DNA of 64,000 nucleotides. It comes from Arachidicoccus ginsenosidivorans (GTDB lineage: Bacteria; Bacteroidota; Bacteroidia; Chitinophagales; Chitinophagaceae). The stretch is taken from contig NZ_CP042434.1 of assembly GCF_007971385.1 (NCBI RefSeq), positions 4,774,001 to 4,838,000 on the forward strand, written 5' to 3'. Of this stretch, positions 41,749-51,369 are shown one piece after another. The position numbers were made by a program, and so were the translations under genes. Below the pieces are notes generated by a model. It ran no database searches and was not told the DNA's origin. It saw only the letters and a list, made by a program, of their open reading frames with translations. Within the stretch, counting starts at the first letter, position 1. Each line of letters opens with the position of its first letter.

Positions 41749-42789
41749 ATGTTACAATCTATAGTGGGTATTTTGGGTGGTCCAAGATTAACAGTTGAAC
41801 CGTCGATTCCACCAAATGTAAATTGCCGCATATTGCCCTATGCTAAGGCCTATCATATAAAAGTTGCTAAAGGTGAGTACATGATTTTTCAGTATTTACA
41901 AATCGGCCGTTATGCTTGTTGGTTTTCGCAATATTTCTTAAAGTATCGCAGACAGCTATATTGTAAAATGCATTCTGACGATGTTGAATTTCATTGTCTT
42001 TTAGACGGAGAAGCCATGTACAAGCTCTCTCAGGAAGGTAAGTGGTTTCTGACTTCTGCTGGCACAAATAATGTAATTGTAAATCCGGCGCCTTTTACGA
42101 TTACGTCCTTTACCAGCCTACAGATGTCGACCTTTGATATTCATGTTACACCCGAACATTTTAAAACCTTAGCCAAGACCTATCCTGTCTTTAAAGAACT
42201 CTATGATCAGATGCTGTTAGGGAAAACCAGCACATTATTTCCTGAAAAGCAACAAAACAACCTGAATTTTAGTTTACAGGTGAATGCAGTGCTTCGTCAA
42301 ATGGAAGCCATTTCCAGTAATTTGAATGAAAGTATGATTAATTTAGAAAAGCAATTAGATGATATAATTGCCTCCTTTGCTAAACATGCAGGTTCGATAG
42401 AAAATCAGCACATTGTACCACAAGCGATGATGGATAAGATGATGGATGTGAAGCAATATATATCGAAGAATGTCTTGAGTCGTAATGCAGTTGCTGAAGC
42501 CCAGAAGGAATTTTCTATCTCTGCCGCCCTGCTCAATAAAAATTTTAAAACGGTCTATAAGATGACACCTCGAGAATTTCTTCTTAAAGAAAAGATTAGG
42601 GAGATCAAGTGCTTTATGAAAGACAACCCTACGGAAAAACTTATAAATATCAGTATGGCCGGTGGTTTTAAGGATCCCAAACATGCAAATGAAAAATTTA
42701 AGCAATTAGAAGGTGTATCAATCAGGCAATATCGGGAAATACTTAAAGACAAATTGAATAATAAAGAAGATCATTTAGAAATGGACTGA
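41749..42789 (+). CDS. AraC-type transcriptional regulator
   Basis: 346 residues. N-terminal domain has AKAYHIKVAKGEYMIFQ (residues ~32-48), CWFSQYFLKYRRQLYC and VEFHCLLDGEAMYKL; the C-terminal HTH region (residues ~230-335) has FKTVYKMTPREFLLKEKI and ANEKFKQLEGVSIRQYRE. Paralogue of the 36240 gene. Divergent from the methyltransferase gene. Followed by a terminator. Confidence 0.85.
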   Translation: MLQSIVGILGGPRLTVEPSIPPNVNCRILPYAKAYHIKVAKGEYMIFQYLQIGRYACWFSQYFLKYRRQLYCKMHSDDVEFHCLLDGEAMYKLSQEGKWFLTSAGTNNVIVNPAPFTITSFTSLQMSTFDIHVTPEHFKTLAKTYPVFKELYDQMLLGKTSTLFPEKQQNNLNFSLQVNAVLRQMEAISSNLNESMINLEKQLDDIIASFAKHAGSIENQHIVPQAMMDKMMDVKQYISKNVLSRNAVAEAQKEFSISAALLNKNFKTVYKMTPREFLLKEKIREIKCFMKDNPTEKLINISMAGGFKDPKHANEKFKQLEGVSIRQYREILKDKLNNKEDHLEMD

Positions 42790-42853
42790 TAAGTAGGGTG
42801 AATTTAGCGGCTTGTCTGAATTGTATTCACCAAACCTAATTGATTTTTAATCT

Positions 42854-42895
42854 AAAGAGCCTTATCGCTACTATGCGAGATAGGCTCTTTTTATT
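42854..42895 (+). terminator. Terminator of the AraC-type gene
   Basis: aaagagcc (42854-42861) pairs with ggctcttt (42883-42890), extended with a small bulge by tatcgc/gcgagata, followed by a T-rich run. Confidence 0.8.
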
Positions 42896-44225
42896 TATGA
42901 CCTGCAACCATGCAAGTGTTAATAATTTAGTTATCAATCTATTATTTGAATTGTAAAAATCTGTTCTTTTAGGTTGAATATTTTGCTTGTTTTTTAGATA
43001 AAAATCGGTCAAAATAATTTATTTTTTTTCCACTATTTAAATTTTATTTTTTGGGGTAACCAAAATTAATTTTACTTTATTCTGGGACGTAGAGGTCATA
43101 ATGGTTTTAAAGGGTATGGATTTAAATATTAAATTTGCCCTGGCCAAAATTGTATATTTAGCCCCTTTGATTTTTTAAGTTCTCACCATGATGAAATTTT
43201 GATTTTTAGGAATCAATTTGTACGCTTTTCCCCCTATAATCTTGTAAAGAGTATTATATATTTGTACAGACATAAAGGAGCTTGAGAAATTAAAAGGCGC
43301 AAAAGTGAGAAATGGAGCTCATACGTGCGCAATCATGTATCGTTTAAGGAGCTTTGGCAGCCATGTCAGCAATAAGAAGGAGTTTTTGAGCTAATAAAGA
43401 TTTTTTGATATTGTTAATAGATTATTTAAGCGAATGGCTGGTAGATACATATTAAGGGGGCTAAATAGTAATGCTTCTTCTGGTTCTTCCCGCCGTAGGG
43501 TGTACAATATCAGTTGCAGCTTGAATCTGATGAGAAGAAAATTGGTGGTGTAGTCGTTAGTAGGGGTCTTTTAATCAGTTTTATAGAGATTTGAACTATT
43601 TATTGTAATTCCTTTTATCAATAGCAGGACACTTAACTAGTTTAGTTAGTGGGGCCTTTTAATTCAAAATAATAAACAGACCAATTAAATGAAGTCCAAT
43701 AGGCATAATAGGCTTGGTATTTTTTTTACCGATTCAAAAATCGTAGCGGATGGGTTCTTTTTTAAGGATTCCTATAATATATACGTTTCTTATTTTTGGG
43801 ATGGGGTACAGCAGAAAAATGAAAAGGACTCTATCAATTTATGGCCCAGAGCTCCTTGAAGTTTCACGGAACTGGTTGTTCCATTAATAATGGATGAGTT
43901 AAGGTAAACTAATCGATGACACTGTACCTTTGATGAATAAAACTGTTCCAGCTGAACTGATACAGCGAGTTAAGCTTACTAAGATTGTCAGAGAATCTTT
44001 CGTAAGTAGGTTTGCGACCTATTTTTAGTCTTTTTGTAATAGCAGCTGCGCCTTCATATTTGAGGTTAGCTAGCTTTGTAAATAAAAATAGTTAATGTAA
44101 GCTTTGAATAGGTAGCTGAATATAACATACAAGCCTATCCTGCAATTATGCAAAATATTGCCTGTAGTCGATATTGCCTATTTGCGCTGAAAAAACGCGA
44201 ATCGCGCAATGCCTAGAATTTACTT
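42896..44225. other. 1.3-kb gene-poor stretch
   Basis: No accepted gene. Short frames with protein-like composition occur: 43248-43395 (+, no start codon, KGAKVRNGAHTCAIMYRLR), 43689-43859 (+, 56 codons with ATG), and about 43910-44090 (-, no ATG, RLKIGRKPTYERFSDN). They may be scraps of decayed genes. Confidence 0.35.
43689..43859 (+). CDS. Possible 56-residue small protein
   Basis: ATG at 43689, TGA at 43857-43859. Sequence includes LGIFFTDSKIVADGFFFK and YVSYFWDGVQQKNEKD: aromatic-rich, no signal peptide, no family recognised. No clear ribosome binding site. It could be a chance frame in a gene-poor region. Confidence 0.22.
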   Translation: MKSNRHNRLGIFFTDSKIVADGFFFKDSYNIYVSYFWDGVQQKNEKDSINLWPRAP

Positions 44226-44268
44226 TAAAAAAAATAGGGAAGGCGCAGTATTGCGCGCCTTCCCTATT
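44226..44268 (-). terminator. Terminator of the TetR/alpha-oxoamine synthase unit
   Basis: Perfect 14-bp stem (aatagggaaggcgc 44233-44246 / gcgccttccctatt 44255-44268), followed on the - strand by a run of T. It begins 10 bases beyond the TetR stop. Confidence 0.92.
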
Positions 44269-44277
44269 ACATTTAAA

Positions 44278-44952
44278 CTATTTTTTTGCTTTTTCTTTCT
44301 CGTGTTTTTTCTGTTGCTTTTTAGCTTCAGCATATGTCCAATCTACAAGACGGGCGAAAGTCTGTTTGATGGCCTTATAATCCCTGTCCTTGTTAATGTC
44401 CAGTCCACAAAAAGTACTTCCGTTTGCCCTGGCGTGTAATACAAGATAGTAGATACCACCAATCAGTAAGGCTTCCGTGGCCCTGAAATTTACATCCGTA
44501 TTCCTGAAGGTTGATTTAGACTTTTTAAATAGTGTCTCACCGAATGCTTCTCTGTCGTCTGCGATTTCGCGCATCAGCTGACTTTCTTCACTTATTTCCC
44601 AAAGCAGGATTTTTTGTAACTCCTCAGAGTTATAAATATGATCCATCTGATGTTCCATGATAGAAATGACTGATTCTTTTTCCAGAATCGTATTTGCATT
44701 TACCTCATCGATTAATTCCTGTGGAATATTATTCCAATAATCCTTGCTTTTTACATACATTTCCACAAGCTTGTCAACATTACCGAAATAAAGGTAGATC
44801 AACTTGTTGTCTAATCTGGAGGCCTTTCCAATGCGGTTAACAATTAAACCTTTATAACCTTCAGAGCGGATTATTTTACCAACTGCTTCTAAAATTCTGC
44901 CCTTGGTTCTCTCCTTGTTTCTGATAGGGCCATCTGTTACCTTTCTAGCCAT
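44278..44952 (-). CDS. TetR/AcrR-family regulator
   Basis: 224 residues. N-terminal TetR DNA-binding domain at residues ~12-60 (ILEAVGKIIRSEGYKGL, then NKLIYLYFGNVDKLVEMY, the usual recognition-helix and following YxYFxxKxxL motif). The ligand-binding part is helical, with a lysine-rich tail (KKQQKKHEKEKAKK). It starts 11 bases after the alpha-oxoamine synthase stop on the same strand, so the two form one transcript ended by a shared terminator. An autoregulatory role is plausible. Confidence 0.9.
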   Translation of the reverse strand: MARKVTDGPIRNKERTKGRILEAVGKIIRSEGYKGLIVNRIGKASRLDNKLIYLYFGNVDKLVEMYVKSKDYWNNIPQELIDEVNANTILEKESVISIMEHQMDHIYNSEELQKILLWEISEESQLMREIADDREAFGETLFKKSKSTFRNTDVNFRATEALLIGGIYYLVLHARANGSTFCGLDINKDRDYKAIKQTFARLVDWTYAEAKKQQKKHEKEKAKK

Positions 44953-44963
44953 TGTTTTAATTT

Positions 44964-46232
44964 TTAATATTTAATTTTTGCAATATGCAACTTTTTATCC
45001 GAAAACTCAAATCCTTCAAGCACTTTATCTAATTGCGCCTTGGTATGTGTTGCCATAACACTCATTCTGATACGCGCATCTTTCTTAGCCACTGCAGGAT
45101 AGAGAATCGGATTGGTATATATACCTTGTTCTAATAAAATTTTTCCAAGTTCACTTGTTTTATGTGGATCACCAATTTTGACCGGTACAATGGCCGATTG
45201 GGAAGTCCCAACATCAAATCCCAGATTGATGAGACCGGATTTGAGATGATCAATATTCTCCCACAACCTTTTTTGCCACTGAGGCTCCTCGTCCAATAGC
45301 CGAATGGCGGTTGTTACGCCTGCTACTGCTGGTGATGATGTTGCCGAAAATGCATTTTGCCTGGATTGATATTGCAAAAACGCGGAAATATGTGGATTGG
45401 ATACCACAAAACCGCCAATATTTGCAAAGGTTTTGGAAAAAGTGCCTGTTATAAAGTCCACCTTGTCCATCATATCATAGTGCTTCAAAACGCCTTTTCC
45501 TTTACTGCCAATTACTCCAATACCGTGCGCATCGTCTACCATAATAAGTGCACCATATTGACGTGCCAATTGATAGATCTCTGGCAATTTAGCCATATCG
45601 CCGTCCTGCGAATAGATACCATCAATGATAACCAATTTAGTGCGATAGGAATGCTGCACCATTTTCAGGATTCTTTCTAAATCATCCATGTTATTGTGCA
45701 GAAACCTTTTGGTATTGGTTAGTTGGATACCTTCATAAACACTAGCATGTACGCCCATATCCACAATAGCGATATCTTCTTTCTGCAATAGGCTCATAAG
45801 TGAGGAGCTGTTTGCAGTATAGCCTGTATTATAGATAATGGCCGATCCTGGTGCCCTGTTAAAGAACTCACACAGCTTGTCTTCGATTTCTTTATGATAA
45901 CTATAGTATCCTCCGATTAATGGGGAAGCGCCTGCTCCAGTACCATATTGCTCAATGGCCCGAATGGAAGCCTCTTTTACTTTAGGATGCTGTGTGAATC
46001 CTAAATAATCATTAGAGACCAGGCTTATATACCGATCCATTCCGGACTTATCCCCGTTTTCAAGTGTTATCATTGGGCCACATCCACTACTGCCTAAAAG
46101 GCGGTAATTGAGGTGCCCCTTCTTTTCCATGTACTGCAAAAACTCATAATGAATATCCGCTCTTTGTTGTATACTATAGTGCTCGATATTCTCAAAATCC
46201 TTAAAAGATGCTTTTGCAAAGTCAATTTTCAT
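44964..46232 (-). CDS. Alpha-oxoamine synthase (8-amino-7-oxononanoate/serine palmitoyltransferase-like)
   Basis: 422 residues from the ATG at 46232 (MKIDFAKASF); the frame is open to 46292. PLP fold-type I enzyme that condenses an amino acid with an acyl thioester. Hallmarks: SNDYLGFTQHPKVKEA near residue 75, YGTGAGASPLIGG, DDAHGIGVIG (the Asp that contacts the pyridine nitrogen), and the PLP-lysine motif GTFSKTFANIGG. Candidates are 8-amino-7-oxononanoate synthase, 2-amino-3-ketobutyrate ligase and serine palmitoyltransferase. No other biotin genes are present, and Bacteroidota make sphingolipids, so a sphingolipid or secondary-metabolite role is favoured but not proved. Co-transcribed with the TetR gene. 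Confidence 0.88.
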   Translation of the reverse strand: MKIDFAKASFKDFENIEHYSIQQRADIHYEFLQYMEKKGHLNYRLLGSSGCGPMITLENGDKSGMDRYISLVSNDYLGFTQHPKVKEASIRAIEQYGTGAGASPLIGGYYSYHKEIEDKLCEFFNRAPGSAIIYNTGYTANSSSLMSLLQKEDIAIVDMGVHASVYEGIQLTNTKRFLHNNMDDLERILKMVQHSYRTKLVIIDGIYSQDGDMAKLPEIYQLARQYGALIMVDDAHGIGVIGSKGKGVLKHYDMMDKVDFITGTFSKTFANIGGFVVSNPHISAFLQYQSRQNAFSATSSPAVAGVTTAIRLLDEEPQWQKRLWENIDHLKSGLINLGFDVGTSQSAIVPVKIGDPHKTSELGKILLEQGIYTNPILYPAVAKKDARIRMSVMATHTKAQLDKVLEGFEFSDKKLHIAKIKY

Positions 46233-47369
46233 AGGTGGTGTTGAATAATTGTGAGAATCACATCGCCTGAATTTGTTAGCCCCCTTTTGCATTCAGGGTT
46301 CAGATAGATTCAACTTACTGAATCATTTTTCTGAAATTCAGGCACTCAAAAAACAATAATTCATATTTGAGAAGGAAAGATACTATATTATTTTACATTA
46401 TTAATAATTAATTGAATATTTTTTCGCATTGGCAAACAATTAATAGATGGATTGGTAGATTTTTTTATTGTATTTGATAGAATTAATCCTTAATGCATTA
46501 ATTATTTAAAAATAATTCCTAATCGGGAATTGTTTTTCCTATTGATTATGACCGGTTTTCAGCGGACTGGTAACTTTTTTAAAGTGAGTCATGGTCGAAG
46601 TTTTAATTTTTTTAACAGCAAAGAATATGGAGATAATTAATTTCAAATTTATTATTTTATTGAATATAGATCGTGGTGCTTTCAAGTTCAAATTGCATTT
46701 TGTTATGTATATAACCAGGTTTTAAATTTTGAAGCCATATGAGAATGCTTAGCGATATTAATGATTTTTTTTGATAGGCCATTTTATTGGACATTTGATA
46801 AAGCATTTGTGTTCCTATATTGCTTAACATTTTTATACTGAAAGTTGGGATGTGGTACAATCGTTTAATTTAGATAATCTGTCTTTAAAAGCTGCGCATG
46901 ATAAGTTCAATATTATCTGCTTTGATAGAATATCACTGCACGATAATATTTATATCTTGAAAATTAAGTATTTAGCGCAATAAGTGAAGGCTATAATAAG
47001 AGCGTCATATAAATTTAATAACTTATTGAACAAGGTCGGTAACCATAAAAATTTTAGAAGTTTTTCCTATTGGTTGCACTTCACTTATTAATAAGTATTT
47101 GTTCAGACTTTATTAATGAACTTTTTTTGAGCAATTTAAGAAAGAACAAAGCGGGACTTGTCTACCATACTGAATACCTAAAGCAAAAAGAGGATGGCTG
47201 CAAGCAGGTATTTTAGTGATTATTTGAACTGAAAAGTGTATTATATTGTATATCAGTAATTTAGTTTTCTTTTTAATTTCAATGAGCATTTCCTGACTAC
47301 TTTGCGTCCATTTGCGGGCGTTTTTTGATGTCTAAAAAAATTAATTTCTACTTTTCTATTCGATTTTCC
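46233..47369. other. 1.1-kb gene-free interval
   Basis: Very AT-rich. It must hold the promoter of the - strand alpha-oxoamine synthase unit. A 67-codon - frame (46657-46860) lacks start context and is not accepted. An 11-bp inverted repeat with a ~90-base loop (46979-46989 / 47079-47089) is within chance expectation. Confidence 0.35.
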
Positions 47370-47551
47370 TATTTTTGCAGCCATATTAATTGTAACAGTA
47401 CCGCAATGAAATTATAATTTCTTTTCCACCACGATCAACGGGCTGGTTGCTTTTTGCAGACCACCTGGCATGATTTCCCGGGTTTTGTACCTGGGGTATT
47501 TGTTTGAGGTCGCTTTAACGGGTGCCTCTGTGCTATTTTAGAAAAGAAATT
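47370..47551 (+). promoter_or_regulatory. Structured leader of the ABC-F gene with start-codon inverted repeat and mini-ORF
   Basis: A -7-like TATTTTTG (47370-47377) with TTTC 21 bases upstream suggests transcription from about 47384, giving a ~170-base leader. It contains a tiny ORF Met-Lys-Leu-stop (atgaaattataa, 47406-47417) and a perfect 13-bp inverted repeat: 47414-47426 (ataatttcttttc) with 47541-47553 (gaaaagaaattat). The right arm covers the region just before, and the first two bases of, the ABC-F ATG; the left arm overlaps the mini-ORF's end. An inner hairpin ccgggt-tttgt-acctgg lies near 47478-47494. The arrangement fits translation-dependent attenuation. Confidence 0.5.
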
Positions 47552-49167
47552 ATGTTACATCTTCACCAATTGGCTTTTAGTCATCCCAATGGATCTTTAT
47601 TATTTGAGCAGCTTGAGTATTCATTACCGCAAGGGCTTACTGGCCTTACCGGACCTAATGGTTATGGCAAATCGACCCTATTGAAATTGATTACAGGCAA
47701 GCTATCCCCTTCGCATGGGCATATACATTGTAGTGATACGCCTTATTATGTGCCCCAGCACTATGGACAGTTTGATCATTTAAGCATCCAGGAAGTTTTG
47801 GGTATTGACAGGCCATTAAAGGCATTAAAGGCAATTTTAGCTGGAAATACTGAGCCGCAATTTTTCACAGATCTTGATGAACAGTGGGATCTGGAAGAAA
47901 AGCTGGCGATTGCGCTTGCAAAATGGCAACTCCCAATGATCAAACCTTCCACGTTATTTGGTCAACTTAGCGGAGGCATGAAAACCAAAGTATTGCTTAG
48001 TGGTGTTTCCTTGCATCATCCAGCCTTATTATTGCTAGATGAGCCCAGCAATCACCTGGACAGCGCAGGCCGACAATTACTTTACCAGTTTTTGGACAGC
48101 TATAAAGGTAACGCCCTAATTGTCAGTCATGACAGACGCTTACTAGATAAAATGGATAGTATTTTGGTATTGGATCAGTCAGGCCTCAGCTCATATGGTG
48201 GCAATTATAGCTTTTATCAAGAAGAAATGACCAAACAAAGAGATGCATTTTTAAAGGAGTTAAAATCTAAAGCCCAGTTACTCAAAGAGGCTGAAATTAC
48301 CCGTCGACAGGCAATTGAACGCAAACAAAAATTGGACAGCCGAGGCAAAGGTAAACAGGAAAAAGCGGGCCTACCCACCATATTACAGCACAGCTTAAAA
48401 AATAAGGCAGAAAATAGTACTGCCAGGCTTTCTGCTAGCCATGATGGGAAAATAGCGGATATCCGCGTCGAGCTTAAAATGCTCAAAGAACGCGAAAAGC
48501 AAAATACTGGTATGCGGCTGGCATTGGCACATTCTGATTTACAAAAAGGTAAATTATTGGTAGAGGCCAGAGATGTATGTTATTGTTATCAGCAAGGCGG
48601 CCTTTCAGTCTGGCCGGTTCCCATTAATTTCAGTTTATACAGCGACAGCAGATGGGTAATACAAGGCCAAAATGGTAGTGGAAAATCGACCCTCATGGCT
48701 CTTATAAGTGGCAAAAAAGGGCAACAGTGGGTGAGCTTTTGACGACAACTAACCGCATATTTGAATTAGATCAGGATTATCAAATAATTCAAAATCAGTT
48801 AAGTGTCAGACAACAGGTTGATTTATATAAACACCCAAGTATGCTCAGTCACGAAGTAGGTATATTATTAACTCGATTTTTATTTACACCGGATGATTGG
48901 GATAAACCCTGCGCTACTTTGAGTGGTGGTGAACGCATGCGTCTGGCGCTGTGTTGTTTATCACTCCAAAAAGAGGCCATTGATATTTTGATATTAGATG
49001 AGCCCACCAATAACCTGGATCTTGAAAATCTGATAATTTTGACGGAGGTGATAGCCGATTATAAAGGAACCATCTTAGTCTGCAGTCATGATTCCTTGTT
49101 TTTGCAACAAATTGGGATAGACAAGGCACTTCTAATTGGGGAAGGCGGCAAACTCACCCCCTTTTAG
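47552..49167 (+). CDS. ABC-F family ATPase, one frameshift
   Basis: Two frames make one ~538-residue protein with two ATP-binding cassettes and no membrane segments. Cassette 1: Walker A GPNGYGKST, signature LSGGM, Walker B LLLLDEPSNHLD. A charged linker follows (residues ~230-300, KELKSKAQLLKEAEITRR). Cassette 2: GQNGSGKST, LSGGERMRL, ILDEPTNNLD. The break is at GGG 48719-48721; one extra G gives GKKGATVGELLTTTNRIF. ABC-F proteins act on ribosomes, in translation control or antibiotic resistance. ATG at 47552 is chosen because an upstream GTG at 47522 lies within the leader. Which ABC-F class it is cannot be read. Confidence 0.88.
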
Positions 49168-49474
49168 ATTGAATTGATTGTAAAAAAGCAAGTATTTAAT
49201 AGGTAAGCGTCATTTTTTGGGATAATTTGGGAATCATTTCTTCAAAAATTAAAATTAGTCTTTTGAAAATACTTTTACCCTCACCTATCTACCAGATAAA
49301 TAAATTGTTACCAATTTTAAAGGCGATATGCTAAAGGCTAAACCTCGCTATCTTTGCCTTAAATAAAACCAGTAGTTTCGATTAGGCTGGCAGAATTCAC
49401 CTGGCTTTTAAATAAATATTTGCTTTTCTGATTGTATTATGTTATAATAAAAAACTATATAACTACTGAAAGCT

Positions 49475-49633
49475 ATGACCATGAGGACCTTAAAACCACA
49501 AAGAACACTAAAGATTTTAATGCAAAACAAACAGGTTCACCCCATACAATGGCGTGAATACCTCCTATTCATGCAACGTGCTGGCAGCCGGTTTGTGAAG
49601 CGTAGCAGAAAAATGCTGGATAACTGGCGCTGA
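49475..49633 (+). CDS. Small basic protein of 52 residues
   Basis: ATG at 49475 (a second in-frame ATG at 49481), TGA at 49631-49633. Strongly basic: MTMRTLKPQRTLKILMQNKQ start and FVKRSRKMLDNWR end, with WREYLLFMQRAGSR between. It is likely a short helical protein with nucleic-acid-binding character, but no family is recognised. It stands alone between the ABC-F and PQQ genes, with an AT-rich presumptive promoter (tatgttataataaa) just upstream. Confidence 0.45.
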   Translation: MTMRTLKPQRTLKILMQNKQVHPIQWREYLLFMQRAGSRFVKRSRKMLDNWR

Positions 49634-49658
49634 AAGCACCGTGTTACCGTTATACCCC

Positions 49659-51049
49659 CTATTTTAATTCAACTGAATAAATATAACCATCATTGGCTCC
49701 AAAATAAACCTTTCTGTTATGGAGCAATACTGAGCAGACAATGCCTCCTAGCTGGTCAAAGCTTTCCATGACTTTCTGATTGGTTTTATATAAATAAAGA
49801 TCAGCACCGTTGGCCGCGAATTTAAAATCGAGGGTATCCATATTTAAGATGGTGCCTGCAGAATTTTGACGCGATGGTGTTGGGTATTTTATAAATTTTT
49901 TCCCATTTGATCTGATATCCACAACATACAGGTTGCCTGTGTAATCGCCAAATACAACTTGCTCACCAGCTATTACTGGTGAGCTATACACATAACCGCG
50001 GCTTTTAAAATGCCATTTCTCTTCACCGGTATCTTTATCCAGTGCTAATAATAGGTAGGTATCTGAAGTCCCGGCGAAAACCAGACTGTCACCCACCGCA
50101 ACTGTGGTCAGTACCCAGGAGTTCGCGGTAGGGTGTGCCCATATTAGGTGGCCGTTTTGTGCATTCAAGGCATAAACATGTGCATCCCGGGCTCCAAAAT
50201 ATACCATTCCATTGCTTACCACTGGGGAGGACTGAATGCCCCGCATGAAGGGCTTATCACCGGTTTTAAATTGCCAAAGTAGCTGTCCGGTGTTCACATT
50301 TAATGCATACAGATAGGTGTCCCATCCACCAAAGTATAAAACGCCATTTGCAATAACGGGCGTTGTATGAATAGGACCTTTGGTTTTATAATGCCATTTT
50401 AGCTGCCCGGTGGCCGCATTCACACAATATAGGTTGGCGTCACTGCTACCAAAAAATACATAGGTAGTGTCCTTTATTTTTGAACGATGGGAGAAGAAAG
50501 GAAATAATCCCACAAATCCTCCATATACATACTGTCTGGCTGCATACCACCATATCCTTTGGCGCCGATTCTTTTTTCCCCTGCCGTGGCAAATTTCCAG
50601 ACGATTTTCCCTTGTAAATCCAGTGCGTAATAATACCCATCCATACTGCCAAAATATACATATTTACCATCTGTTGCCGGACTACTGCTGACAGCGCCAC
50701 CGGTCTTAAACTTCCAATTTAAGCGTCCAGTCTTTCCATTGAGGGCATACAAATGACCGTCATTACTGCCAACATATAAAATGCCCTTATATAATATTGG
50801 AGAAGACACCACCTGCCCATTCGTTTTAAATCGCCAATTTAATCTCGTACTTGTTGGCAAAGAGTTAACCCAAATTGATTGTTGTTCTGACTGTCTGTGA
50901 TGGAAATCCGGTAATTCTAATTGTTTTCCCAAGGCAGATTGGCTGAATAGCGAGGCAGATGGGAGGCATAGTGTCATCAAATTAAACAATAAAGTAATCA
51001 TTAGGCGTATCCGGTCTTTCGTGCACTTGTGTTCCAGTAATTTAACCAT
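49659..51049 (-). CDS. PQQ-repeat beta-propeller protein (BamB-like fold), exported, one frameshift
   Basis: Two frames make one ~463-residue protein. Signal peptide (ending LFSQ), then repeated propeller blades of the type YVGSNDGHLYALNGKTG, YFGSMDGYYYALDLQG, FFGSSDANLYCVNAATG, YFGGWDTYLYALNVNTG, YFGARDAHVYALNAQNG. The first frame stops at 50474; adding one base to the T5 run at 50477-50481 (A5 on the coding strand) gives SPIVQKIKDTTYVFFG and restores the blade. Periplasmic or outer-membrane scaffold or binding protein; no PQQ-dehydrogenase catalytic residues were recognised. The aromatic-rich insertion GAKGYGGMQPDSMYM between blades is unusual. Confidence 0.85.
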
Positions 51050-51369
51050 TAAAGCAATTATTGATTTTGTAAAAATTGATGTGGTATTTTGTTGAATTCG
51101 CCTAAGTTGGGTTCCATAATAAAGGCCAATTGTCGATGCCGCAGGGAATTTCCCAGGCCTCGGCTATTTATAAATAAAATCGCTTTTGTTTTGCAGCTGG
51201 TCATGCTTTTTGAATTCAAGGGTAAATTTAGTCCAAATGCACAAAAAAGAATAAAAATATAAATAAAAAATGAGCTGAAAACCGAAACTAATCAATATAA
51301 AAAAACAAGCTCGAATTAGGCGCACCAGGCGGATTATAGGATGAATTACTTAGATTAGGGGCATTTTTA

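Noticed and set aside
46657-46860. 67-codon - frame
   Set aside because: AT-rich chance frame without start context or family.
46979-47089. 11-bp inverted repeat with a ~90-base loop
   Set aside because: Expected by chance in an interval this AT-rich and this long.
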